23,299 nt of DNA from Ga0077536 sp943370145. Its GTDB lineage: Bacteria; Pseudomonadota; Gammaproteobacteria; Ga0077536. The stretch spans positions 1 through 23,299 of the forward strand of contig CALRPY020000069.1 in the NCBI GenBank assembly GCA_943370145.1. Direction: 5' to 3'. The translations under genes and the position numbers were made by a program. Position 1 is the first letter of the stretch. Each line of letters begins with the position of its first letter. Below are positions 6,935-13,705 of this stretch, piece by piece. The notes beneath the pieces were generated by a model. The model saw nothing but the letters and a program-made list of their open reading frames with translations, searched no databases and was not told the DNA's origin.

Positions 6935-7211
6935 CCCGTACGAACACGAACGCCGGCACCCGCGTCTGCAGGGGAGCTCAGCCCGGTCCCCCGCAGGCCT
7001 GAGGGGAGAAAAGAGAAAAGGTGTCAGATTTCAAATCTGACACCTTTTCTCTTTTCTCGGCTGACGATTCTCGATGCCAGTGTCAGAACCGGCAGGCCCC
7101 TGGACCCTACAGAACGTCTGAGCGCAGCGCGGGACACAGTTGCTCGGTGGCTAAGCTTGCGGCAGATACACGCGGCCATGGGTCGCAGGGGTCCGTGCCG
7201 TCTGACAGGTT
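6935..7211. other. Gene-poor stretch carrying a long palindrome
   Basis: Together with the preceding element this makes a 564-bp interval (6648-7211) with no supported gene. Apart from the perfect palindrome at 7006-7058 I see no promoter, RNA or protein signature. The short open frames here have proline/arginine-rich compositions typical of chance frames in GC-rich DNA. Confidence 0.6.
7006..7058. repeat. Perfect 53-bp palindrome (26-bp arms, 1-nt centre)
   Basis: Bases 7006-7031 are exactly complementary in reverse to 7033-7058, with a single C at 7032 between them. The arms are AT-rich relative to the surroundings and contain AAAAGGTGTCAGATTT and its mirror. Both outer ends are runs of A/G or T/C, so in RNA from either strand it would fold into a long hairpin with a purine-rich and a pyrimidine-rich side. 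It lies between the plus-strand mscS and the minus-strand hydrolase, so it could be a bidirectional terminator or a mobile-element footprint. Confidence 0.9.
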
Positions 7212-8174
7212 CTATCCCGGCTCGACTTCGCGCAGGAAACGCAGGATCTGCGCCGTGGTCTCCGCCGGCTTCTCGACCTGCAACCAGTGGCCCGCGCCGT
7301 CGATCAGTTCGATGAAGCGCAGGTCGTTGAAGGCCTGCGGGAACCAGCTGCGCCAGTCCGGATCGTAGAGCAGCACGTCGTCACTCGCGCCGGCCAGGAA
7401 AGCCGCGGGCTGCGTGAAGCGCTTGCCTTCGAGTTCGGGCGTGATCGCGCTCATCGTCGGCAGGTTGCGATAGAGATTGCAGGGGCCGCGGAAACCGCTC
7501 GTGCGGTACTGCTCGACGTAGTACGCGAGGTCTTCCTCCGACAGCCACGCCGGAAGCGCCGAGGGCATCGGCAGCACGTCGAGCAGGCCGCTCGCGCGCG
7601 GAAAGGCGAGTTGGCCGAGCCAGGTGTGCGCGGGCGCGTCGCCCGACAGACCGTAGTAGATCTTCAGCAGGCTCGTGCGCGGGTCGCGCTCGAGCTCTGC
7701 CTCGATGACGCCCGGTGTCTGGAAGTGCCGGATGTACCAGAAGCCGTCGTCCTTGCCGGGCGGGTCGATCGTGGCCGGCCCGACGCGCCAGAATGGCACC
7801 GACAACCCCATGACCGACCTGCAGCTGTCCTCGTGCAGCAGCGCGGTATTCCACGCGATGATGCAGCCCCAGTCGTGACCCACGAGATTGAAGCGCTCGT
7901 AGCCCAGCGCATGCGCGAGGCCGACGACGTCACCCGCCATCTGGCGGATGTTGTAGTCGTCGACGCCGGCCGGCTTCGAGCTGCCGCCGAAGCCGCGCTG
8001 ATCGGGCACCGCGACGCGATAGCCCGCCGCCGCCAGCGGCGCGATCTGGTGCCGCCACAGGTACCAGCACTGCGGCCAGCCGTGCAGCAGGATGACCAGG
8101 GGCCCGTCACCTTCGACGACCGTGCGCAGGCGCACGCCGTTGGTTTCGATGAATCTGAATGCCGGTTCACGCAT
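7212..8174 (-). CDS. Alpha/beta hydrolase, epoxide hydrolase-like
   Basis: The 320-residue chain fits soluble epoxide hydrolases. HGWPQCWYLWRHQ (31-43) carries the oxyanion HGxP motif, VGHDWG places the nucleophilic Asp at 101, Tyr148 and Tyr223 are candidate epoxide-polarising residues in the cap, and GAGHWLQVEKP supplies catalytic His296. Such enzymes hydrate epoxides to diols through an ester intermediate; haloalkane dehalogenases share the Asp nucleophile, but HGWP and the cap tyrosines favour an epoxide hydrolase. The substrate is unknown. ATG 8174 was chosen over an upstream ATG at 8231 because GGGAG sits 8 nt before it and MREPAFRFIETNG aligns with family N-termini. It faces the plus-strand mscS across the repeat-rich gap. 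Confidence 0.88.
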   Translation of the reverse strand: MREPAFRFIETNGVRLRTVVEGDGPLVILLHGWPQCWYLWRHQIAPLAAAGYRVAVPDQRGFGGSSKPAGVDDYNIRQMAGDVVGLAHALGYERFNLVGHDWGCIIAWNTALLHEDSCRSVMGLSVPFWRVGPATIDPPGKDDGFWYIRHFQTPGVIEAELERDPRTSLLKIYYGLSGDAPAHTWLGQLAFPRASGLLDVLPMPSALPAWLSEEDLAYYVEQYRTSGFRGPCNLYRNLPTMSAITPELEGKRFTQPAAFLAGASDDVLLYDPDWRSWFPQAFNDLRFIELIDGAGHWLQVEKPAETTAQILRFLREVEPG

Positions 8175-8340
8175 GCTGCTGTCTCCCAGGTCGTGTTCGT
8201 TCTCGAAGCGCCGCTTTGCCGGCGGGAACAAGGTGCCGGAGATTGAGGGTTCACACAGGGGATGACACCTTCCCCCGAATCAAGGCCTCACGTCCCTCGC
8301 CACCATTTTTTCTCCGTGTTCTCCGTGCGCTCCGTGGTGA

Positions 8341-8359
8341 AAACCCGCCGCGCTGGCGG
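8341..8359 (-). terminator. Weak intrinsic terminator after the glutaredoxin gene
   Basis: Read on the minus strand just past the glutaredoxin stop, CCGCC (8359-8355) and GGCGG (8349-8345) form a 5-bp GC stem with a 5-nt loop, followed shortly by GTTTT. The stem is short and the T-run only four long, so efficiency is doubtful. Immediately beyond, at 8309-8339, lie repeated CCGTG words (TTCTCCGTGTTCTCCGTG) typical of dispersed intergenic repeats. Confidence 0.3.
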
Positions 8360-8362
8360 CGA

Positions 8363-8761
8363 TCATTCGGGCATCGGCAGCAGGTCGTGCGCGGCGAGGG
8401 TCTGCTCGAGTTCGTCGCGGTTGAAGCCGACGAGCACGCGCTCGCCGATGAAAATCTGCGGGATGACCTTGATGGCGCCCTGCGCATAGCGCGCCGCGCC
8501 CGTCGGCGAGCGTTCGATGTCGTATTCGCAGTAGGCCACGCCCCGCGCGACCAGCCAGTTGCGCGCTTTGGTGCAGTACGGGCACCACACCGCGGTCAGC
8601 ATCACCACCTGGTGCGCGGGCGGCGGCTGGCCCTCCGCGCAGTAGCGTGCTTCGGCATGGCGCGGTGCGCGCAGTTCCTGGAACGCGATGACGACGGCGA
8701 GCATCGCGATGAGCCACCAGATCGCACGGTGCCGGCGTGGCGCGCTGGTCGCTTCGTTCAT
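8363..8761 (-). CDS. Membrane-anchored glutaredoxin-like protein
   Basis: The 132-residue product begins with a basic N-terminus and one hydrophobic segment (IWWLIAMLAVVIAF, ~14-27), followed by a glutaredoxin domain. The redox motif is C60-PYC63 in AVWCPYCTKARNWL; VIPQIFIGERVLVGF matches the glutaredoxin TVPxIFI/GG region. The anchor suggests the domain faces the periplasm, unlike cytosolic GrxC. Extra cysteines occur at 41 and 78. The likely role is thiol-disulfide exchange; no substrate can be named. ATG 8761 overlaps the stop of the upstream ATL gene by four bases (ATGA), so the two are translationally coupled. Confidence 0.85.
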   Translation of the reverse strand: MNEATSAPRRHRAIWWLIAMLAVVIAFQELRAPRHAEARYCAEGQPPPAHQVVMLTAVWCPYCTKARNWLVARGVAYCEYDIERSPTGAARYAQGAIKVIPQIFIGERVLVGFNRDELEQTLAAHDLLPMPE

Positions 8762-9132
8762 CGTTGCCAACCGTAGCATTCGAGGTCGACCACGCCGTCG
8801 AGATCGAAACAGACGCCTTCGGCCTCCAGCAGTTCGCGCTGCAGTGCCGAGGATTCGCGCGGGCTGATGCGGCCCCCCGCGTTGACGACGCGATGCCACG
8901 GGATGCGACTGCCCTCGGCCAGCGCCGCGAGCGCATAGCCGACCTGGCGTGCGCCGGTCGGGCCGGGCAGTGCGGCATGTTGCGCGACCTGTTTGTAGGT
9001 GGCGACGCGGCCGCGGGGAATGCGATGGACCACGGCCCACACGCGCTCGTTGCGGTTCGGGCCTGGCGGCGGTGTCTGCTGGTCGGCGCGCCCCGTCGCG
9101 CGCCGCGGGCCACCCGCGCGGGAGGCTGGCAT
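8758..9132 (-). CDS. Alkyltransferase-like protein (ATL), MGMT C-terminal domain without the acceptor Cys
   Basis: This 124-residue protein matches the DNA-binding domain of O6-alkylguanine-DNA alkyltransferases: VWAVVHRIPRGRVATYKQVA (32-51), then ARQVGYALAAL with the intercalating Arg at 62. The PCHR active site reads IPWHRVV, with Trp79 replacing the acceptor Cys. That is the mark of ATL proteins, which bind O6-alkylguanine lesions and hand them to nucleotide excision repair rather than removing the alkyl group. The first ~30 residues are Pro/Arg-rich and unusual for the family; the true start may be an internal codon such as the GTG at residue 32. The ATG lies eight bases after the upstream hydrolase stop. 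Confidence 0.88.
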   Translation of the reverse strand: MPASRAGGPRRATGRADQQTPPPGPNRNERVWAVVHRIPRGRVATYKQVAQHAALPGPTGARQVGYALAALAEGSRIPWHRVVNAGGRISPRESSALQRELLEAEGVCFDLDGVVDLECYGWQR

Positions 9133-9140
9133 GGACGCTG

Positions 9141-9944
9141 TCAGGGCGCGGCCGCGGCGACGCCACGCAGGAAGTCGAGCAGCGCCGCGTTGAACTGCGC
9201 CGGCTCCTCGACGTTGAAGAGATGCTGCGCCGCCGGAATGACCGTCAAGGTCGAACCCGCGATGCGCTGATGGATGAGTTCGGCGGCGGCGACGGGGGTT
9301 GCCGGATCGTCGGCGCCGACGAGCACCAGCGTCGGCAGCGAGATCGCGGCGATGCTCTCACGCTGGTCCATGTCGCGTATCGCCACGCAGCAGGCCCGGT
9401 AGCCTGCCACCGGCGTATTCAGGATGCCGTCCCTGATCCGCGCGACCTCCGCGGCGAGCCGCCGCTGGTTCGCGGCGGAGAACCAGCGATTGATGGTCGC
9501 GTCGGCAATCGCCGCCATGCCGCCCTGGGCCACCGCCTCGATGCGCTGGTTCCAGAGCTCCGGCGGGCCCATCCAGGCGGCGGTGGCGCACAGCACCAGC
9601 GAGCGCAGTCGCACGGCATGGTGCGTGGCGAGCCACTGCCCCGTCATGCCGCCGAGCGACAGGCCACAGAAGTGCACGCGATCGATGCCGAGGTGGTCGA
9701 GCAGGGCAAGAGCGTCGGCGGCGAGCACGGCGATGGAGGTCGGTCCGTTCGCGACACTGGACGAGCCGTGGCCACGCGTGTCGTAGCGCAGCACGCGAAA
9801 GCCGGCGTCAGCCAGCGCCGGGACCTGCGGATCCCACATCGACAGGTTCGACGAAAGGGAGTTGCACAGCATCACGACCGGCCCGGCGGCAGGGCCGTCG
9901 AAGCGGTAGTTCAGCGTGACGTCAGCGAGCCTGGCGAACGGCAT
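9141..9944 (-). CDS. Alpha/beta hydrolase, 3-oxoadipate enol-lactonase-like (PcaD family)
   Basis: The 267-residue chain resembles PcaD-type hydrolases: CNSLSSNLSMWDPQ (27-40), RYDTRGHGSS (53-62), the nucleophile elbow GLSLGGMTGQW with Ser96, VGADDPATP with the catalytic Asp at 212 or 213, and QHLFNVEEPAQF with His241. PcaD converts 3-oxoadipate enol-lactone to 3-oxoadipate in the protocatechuate branch of aromatic catabolism. No other pca gene lies nearby, so it may act on a different lactone or ester. GGAGG lies four bases before ATG 9944. It is followed closely by the ATL and glutaredoxin genes on the same strand, probably one transcript with unrelated functions. Confidence 0.82.
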   Translation of the reverse strand: MPFARLADVTLNYRFDGPAAGPVVMLCNSLSSNLSMWDPQVPALADAGFRVLRYDTRGHGSSSVANGPTSIAVLAADALALLDHLGIDRVHFCGLSLGGMTGQWLATHHAVRLRSLVLCATAAWMGPPELWNQRIEAVAQGGMAAIADATINRWFSAANQRRLAAEVARIRDGILNTPVAGYRACCVAIRDMDQRESIAAISLPTLVLVGADDPATPVAAAELIHQRIAGSTLTVIPAAQHLFNVEEPAQFNAALLDFLRGVAAAAP

Positions 9945-10001
9945 GGGACCTCCGTGTCTGGGTTCAGGTCCGCCGCCTCGCGGCGTTGCGGGCCATGGGT
10001 C

Positions 10002-10406
10002 TCAAGCGCGGTTCTTGAGGAGATCGCGGATCTCGGTCAGCAGGACTTCTTCCGCCGACGGCGCCGGTGGGGCGGGCGGCGCCTCGTCTTGCTTGCGCTT
10101 CAGCGCATTGATGCCCTTCACGAGCAGGAATATCGCAAAGGCGATGATCAGGAAATCGATGCAGGTCTGGATGAAGGAACCGTAGTTCAGCGTCACCGCC
10201 GGCGCCTCGCCCACCGCTTCCTTCAAGACCAGCTTGAGATCGGTGAAATCGACGCCACCAAGCAGTACGCCGATGGGCGGCATGATGACGTCGGCGACGA
10301 CGGACGAGACAATCTTGCCGAAGGATGCGCCGATCACGACACCGACCGCGAGGTCGACGACATTGCCGCGCATCGCGAATTCCCTGAACTCGCGGATCAT
10401 ACTCAT
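10002..10406 (-). CDS. mscL: Large-conductance mechanosensitive channel MscL
   Basis: The 134-residue product is almost the size of E. coli MscL (136). REFREFAMRGNVVDLAVGVVIGASFGKIVSSVVADVIMPP (5-44) holds the N-terminal amphipathic helix and the first, pore-lining, transmembrane helix. A second membrane helix follows (~78-95, FLIIAFAIFLLVKGIN), then a charged/Pro-rich linker and the terminal helix EEVLLTEIRDLLKNR. MscL forms a homopentamer that gates near lytic tension. The start is ATG 10406, preceded by AGGAG; an in-frame upstream extension is not MscL-like. It stands alone between the enol-lactonase-like and nitrilase genes. Confidence 0.97.
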   Translation of the reverse strand: MSMIREFREFAMRGNVVDLAVGVVIGASFGKIVSSVVADVIMPPIGVLLGGVDFTDLKLVLKEAVGEAPAVTLNYGSFIQTCIDFLIIAFAIFLLVKGINALKRKQDEAPPAPPAPSAEEVLLTEIRDLLKNRA

Positions 10407-10517
10407 GCTGGCGCTCTCCTCTCCGGTGGGTGGCGGGACCGCGCGCGCAGCGCGGTGGTCAGCGATCACAACACAGCGATCCCGCGATGGCAATTCGAGG
10501 ATCTTCCCGCCGCGGCT

Positions 10518-11390
10518 TCAGCGCAGATGGCGCAACTGCTTGTCCCAGTCACGATGGTTGAACACCTGGCCCTCGGCGCGCACCCGCGCGACCGCATCGA
10601 GATCGAGTTCGGCGTACACCCACTGCCCGGCATTCAGTTCGCCGGCGGCGAGCACGCCCGTCGGCGGGAAACCCCGGTCAACCGGCGTGTAGACGGCGGC
10701 GAGGCCGACGTTGGTGTCCACCGCCTCCGACCAAGCGCAGTCGCCGACGGTCGGTGACTGCACGACGTAGCACTGGTTCTCGAGCGCGCGGGCCTGGCAA
10801 CCAATCTTCACGCGGTGGAAGCCGGCGAGCGTGTCGGTGCAGCTCGGCACGAGAATCAGCACCGCGCCCTCCTCGACCTGCCGCCGCGCGAGCAGCGGGA
10901 ATTCACTGTCGTAGCAGATGTTGATCGCGATGTTGCCGAACTCGGTGGCGAACACCTTCAGCCCGCTGCCGGCGCTGACGTGCCAGTGCTCGCTCTCGAA
11001 GCGCGTCATCTGCAGTTTCTCCTGGAACTCGCAGTGCCCGCTGGGCCAGAAGAAATACGACCGGTTGTAGTAGTCGTCGCCCTCCCGCACCGGGTAGGAA
11101 CCGGCGCAGATGTGCACGTGATGCGCTTGCGCGAGTTCGCGGAACAGCGCCAGGAAGTCGGCCAGGGTGCGCTGCAGCTTTTCGAGCTGCAGTGGCAGCG
11201 AGGAATAGATTTCCTCGCCGAAGATCGACGTGATCTCGATGCTGAAGTATTCGGGGAACACGAGCAGCCGGGCGCCCTTGCCCGCGGCTTCGGCGACCCA
11301 TCGCGTGACCTTGTCGCGGAAATCGCTCCATGTCGAGAGGAAGTCGATCGGATACTGCGCGGCCGCGACCTTGAGCATCGTCGTCGTCAC
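10518..11390 (-). CDS. Carbon-nitrogen hydrolase (nitrilase superfamily), YhcX C-terminal-like
   Basis: The 290-residue protein has the Glu-Lys-Cys triad of the nitrilase superfamily: Glu in LLVFPEYFS, Lys in QEKLQMTRFE and Cys in ICYDSEFP. It most likely hydrolyses an amide or carbamoyl-type C-N bond; the substrate is unknown. The GTG start at 11390 overlaps the stop of the GNAT gene by four bases (GTGA) and has GGGAG about 9 nt upstream; an in-frame ATG at 11378 is the alternative. GNAT and nitrilase domains are fused in one chain in B. subtilis YhcX, so this pair probably acts together. Confidence 0.87.
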   Translation of the reverse strand: MTTTMLKVAAAQYPIDFLSTWSDFRDKVTRWVAEAAGKGARLLVFPEYFSIEITSIFGEEIYSSLPLQLEKLQRTLADFLALFRELAQAHHVHICAGSYPVREGDDYYNRSYFFWPSGHCEFQEKLQMTRFESEHWHVSAGSGLKVFATEFGNIAINICYDSEFPLLARRQVEEGAVLILVPSCTDTLAGFHRVKIGCQARALENQCYVVQSPTVGDCAWSEAVDTNVGLAAVYTPVDRGFPPTGVLAAGELNAGQWVYAELDLDAVARVRAEGQVFNHRDWDKQLRHLR

Positions 11391-11989
11391 AAGGGCTTCT
11401 CCCAGAACACCATCTGCTTGTCGCTGGCGACTTCCTCGTCGAGGTCCTTCCATTCGAAGCTCGTCACGAGGTCGGGGCGCCTGCTGTAACCGAAACGGCG
11501 CCAGATGGCGTCGAGCGGTTCGTAGCCGGGCGGGCGCCGCGGGTGGTCGTCCGGCCTCTGCACCGCGCACAGCACCATGCGCTCGAAGCGGCCGAGGCTG
11601 CGCGCGTGGCTTTCACGGCCGGCGAAGAAGTCGCGGTAGACGCCGCGCCCGCGGTAATCCGCCAGCAGCACCGACTCGCCGCAGTAGAAGATGCGCGCGG
11701 GTTCCATGCCGGCGGCGAGGAAGGGCCGCTTGAATTCGTCGGTTTCGGCCTCGAGCGGCAGGCCCGTCGACGCGCCGACGACGCGCGCGCCGTCGAGCGC
11801 GAGCACGACCACGCTCTCGGGGCACTGGAGGTAGGTCTTCAAGTACTGCTGTTCGTAATCGAGCGTGCCGTCGTAGAGGTACGGAAACTCGCGGAACACC
11901 GTGATGCGCAGGCGGGCGAGATCCGGGACGAAGGCGGGCAGTGCCGGCGAGCGTCCGGTCAGGGTGCGAATGTCGAGGCCGGTCGCCAT
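11387..11989 (-). CDS. GNAT-family acetyltransferase
   Basis: The 200-residue protein has a GNAT core: a strand VVLALDGARVVGASTGLPLE, then YCGESVLLADYRGRGVYRDFF, where RGRGVY corresponds to the acetyl-CoA pyrophosphate-binding R/Q-x-x-G-x-G/A motif (motif A). The N-terminal ~35 residues precede an ITVFREFPYLYDG segment also typical of the GNAT half of YhcX-type fusion proteins. The acceptor substrate is unknown. The gene starts seven bases after the NTF2-like gene and overlaps the nitrilase start, so the three form one transcript. No clear Shine-Dalgarno is seen before ATG 11989. Confidence 0.82.
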   Translation of the reverse strand: MATGLDIRTLTGRSPALPAFVPDLARLRITVFREFPYLYDGTLDYEQQYLKTYLQCPESVVVLALDGARVVGASTGLPLEAETDEFKRPFLAAGMEPARIFYCGESVLLADYRGRGVYRDFFAGRESHARSLGRFERMVLCAVQRPDDHPRRPPGYEPLDAIWRRFGYSRRPDLVTSFEWKDLDEEVASDKQMVFWEKPL

Positions 11990-11996
11990 CGTCGCC

Positions 11997-12404
11997 TCAG
12001 CCGCCGACCTGCGCGATCCAGTCCGGCAGGTTGTAGTAGTTGCTCACGCGCGCGACCTTGCCGCCGCGCACGTCGAAAAAGGCGCCGGCGGGCAGCCGGT
12101 AACGCTGGCCGCTGGCGGGCGGCAGGCCTTCGTCGGTCGTGAGGTACTCGCCGAGCACCACGAACTCGGCGGCGGCGCGGTCACCGGCATCGTTGGCCAT
12201 GATGGTGAAGTCCACGAGCTGCTCGCGGTAGCAGCGATTCATGTGCTGCATGAATTTCGCGAAAGCGTCCTTGCCGGTCTCGCGCTTGCCCTGGTTGATG
12301 TCGTGCGCGACATCGTCGGTCAGCAGGTCGAGAAAGCCCTGCATGTCGCCCGCGTTGAAGGCCTCGTAGTAACGTTTGATCAGGTCGATGGTCTGCTCGC
12401 GCAT
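11997..12404 (-). CDS. NTF2-like / ketosteroid isomerase-related protein
   Basis: This 135-residue single-domain protein has the alpha+beta cone (SnoaL/NTF2) pattern: IDLIKRYYEAFNAGDMQGFLDLLTDDVAHDIN at the N-terminus, KFMQHMNRCY in the middle, and strands AAAEFVVLGEYL and FFDVRGGKVARVSNYYNLPDW at the end. The fold is used by isomerases, dehydratases and binding proteins, so the reaction cannot be named. AGGAG lies four bases before ATG 12404, which decides the start over an in-frame ATG at 12476. It heads the minus-strand set with the GNAT and nitrilase genes and diverges from the glycosyltransferase across 83 bp. Confidence 0.8.
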   Translation of the reverse strand: MREQTIDLIKRYYEAFNAGDMQGFLDLLTDDVAHDINQGKRETGKDAFAKFMQHMNRCYREQLVDFTIMANDAGDRAAAEFVVLGEYLTTDEGLPPASGQRYRLPAGAFFDVRGGKVARVSNYYNLPDWIAQVGG

Positions 12405-12487
12405 GGGGGCTCCTGTCGGGTCACCGCGCTCGGCGGCTTGTCTTAAGATGGCGCCATGATAACGCAGGCCGACCACGGGTCCGACCG

Positions 12488-13648
12488 ATGACCGTCGAGG
12501 TGCGCTTCTTCAGGCATCTCGGCAACAATCTCTTCCAGTACGCGCTCGGTCGCGTGCTCGCCGAGGAACTGGGGCACGCGCTGGTGTGCGTCGCGCCACC
12601 GGCGCGCCCGGGTTTCGATCGGGTCGAGCAGGCGTCGGGCATCGCGGACCAGCTGTCGGGCCTCGCCGGCCACTTCGCCGACGTGCCGCTCCGGCTGCCG
12701 GGACTCGAGGTCATCTTTCCGCAGTGGCGCCGCGTGCTGGGCGAGCAGCCCGAGTGGCACGGCCACGGCATCAATCCCGGGCGGATGCTGCGCACCGGGC
12801 ACCGGCAGCGCATCGTGCTGCGCGGGCATTTCCAGCGCAGCGACTACTACCTCCCCTACCGCGAGCGGATTCGCCGCTGGTTCCACCTGCCGCCGGTGGC
12901 CGGGGAGCTGCGCCCGGGCCCGCGGGACGTCGTCGTGCACCTGCGGCGCTCCTACGACATGCGCGTGCTGGACCGCATGCTGTCGCTGAGTTTTTACGAG
13001 CGGGCGCTGGATGCGGCGAGCTTCGACCGGGTGCTGGTCTGCGGGCTGGGCATCGACGCGGCGACACGCGCGCGGCTTGCCCGGTTCAGGCCCGAATACC
13101 TCGCTCTGGACGCGCTCGCGACGCTGCGGCTGCTGCAGCGGGCGAACAACATCGTGCTCGCCAACAGCACCTTCAGCTGGTGGGGCGCGTGGCTGTCGGA
13201 TGCCGAGCGGATCTGGTTTCCGCGGCCGGTCCGCGGAATCTGGAGTCCGGAGCGGCCGGACATGGCGCTCGAGTTGCCCGAGGCCCGATATCACTACATC
13301 GACGACGTCGAACTCGACGAGACGCCGGTGTTCGCACCCATGGCCGGCGCCCACCTGGCCTTCGACGGCGCCGTGGACGGAACGGGCACGCTCACGCTCG
13401 ACGGCCCGGACGGGGCGCGCACCCGGTTCCGGATCGAGGCGGCGGATGGCCCCTTCGCACAGTGGCTCGCGACGCGCCGCACACCCTTTGGCGTCGGCGA
13501 CTTCACGCCCTTGAACCTGCCGCGGGCCGTCTTCCTGCGCGCGCTCCTGCTGCTCGAGCACCTGCGCGAACGCGGCGGCCTCGCCTGCGATGCCGCACTG
13601 CTGCGCGCCTATCTCGACAGCTTTGGACCGCCACGGGCCGGGGGCTGA
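12488..13648 (+). CDS. Glycosyltransferase family 11 (alpha-1,2-fucosyltransferase-like)
   Basis: The 386-residue product has three GT11 signatures: LGNNLFQYALGRVLA (11-25), the GDP-sugar site VVVHLRRSYD (148-157; usual form HxRRGDY), and IVLANSTFSWWGAWLS (222-237). GT11 enzymes transfer fucose from GDP-fucose in an alpha-1,2 linkage onto surface glycans. The family core ends near residue 280; the last ~100 residues, including a helical LPRAVFLRALLLLEHL segment, are an extension I do not recognise. The usual Gly-Asp after HxRR is Ser-Tyr, so donor or activity may differ. No polysaccharide gene cluster surrounds it. ATG 12488 has only a weak upstream GGGT. Confidence 0.85.
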   Translation: MTVEVRFFRHLGNNLFQYALGRVLAEELGHALVCVAPPARPGFDRVEQASGIADQLSGLAGHFADVPLRLPGLEVIFPQWRRVLGEQPEWHGHGINPGRMLRTGHRQRIVLRGHFQRSDYYLPYRERIRRWFHLPPVAGELRPGPRDVVVHLRRSYDMRVLDRMLSLSFYERALDAASFDRVLVCGLGIDAATRARLARFRPEYLALDALATLRLLQRANNIVLANSTFSWWGAWLSDAERIWFPRPVRGIWSPERPDMALELPEARYHYIDDVELDETPVFAPMAGAHLAFDGAVDGTGTLTLDGPDGARTRFRIEAADGPFAQWLATRRTPFGVGDFTPLNLPRAVFLRALLLLEHLRERGGLACDAALLRAYLDSFGPPRAGG

Positions 13649-13670
13649 GCGAGACCGGGCACCGCGCGCC

Positions 13671-13699
13671 TTGCCGCGCCGGGGTGCATCCTCTTTAAT
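13671..13699 (+). promoter_or_regulatory. Sigma-70-like promoter implying a leaderless AI-2E transporter mRNA
   Basis: TTGCCG (13671-13676, 4/6) and TTTAAT (13694-13699, 5/6) are separated by 17 nt. The -10 ends six bases before ATG 13706, so transcription would start at or next to the A of the start codon. No Shine-Dalgarno is present between them, which fits a leaderless transcript. Confidence 0.5.
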
Positions 13700-13705
13700 C
13701 ACCTG

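Noticed and set aside
6648..7040. 130-codon plus-strand frame after mscS
   Set aside because: It runs through the inverted-repeat element and half of the perfect palindrome, has no known motif, and shows no ribosome site.
8229..8270. AAGGTG/CACCTT inverted words upstream of the epoxide-hydrolase gene as an operator
   Set aside because: Only 6 bp arms about 30 bp apart, which is expected by chance in this composition.
8949..10757. 602-codon plus-strand open frame
   Set aside because: Antisense to the ATL, enol-lactonase-like and MscL genes, with low-complexity Arg/Gly-rich composition and no family signature.
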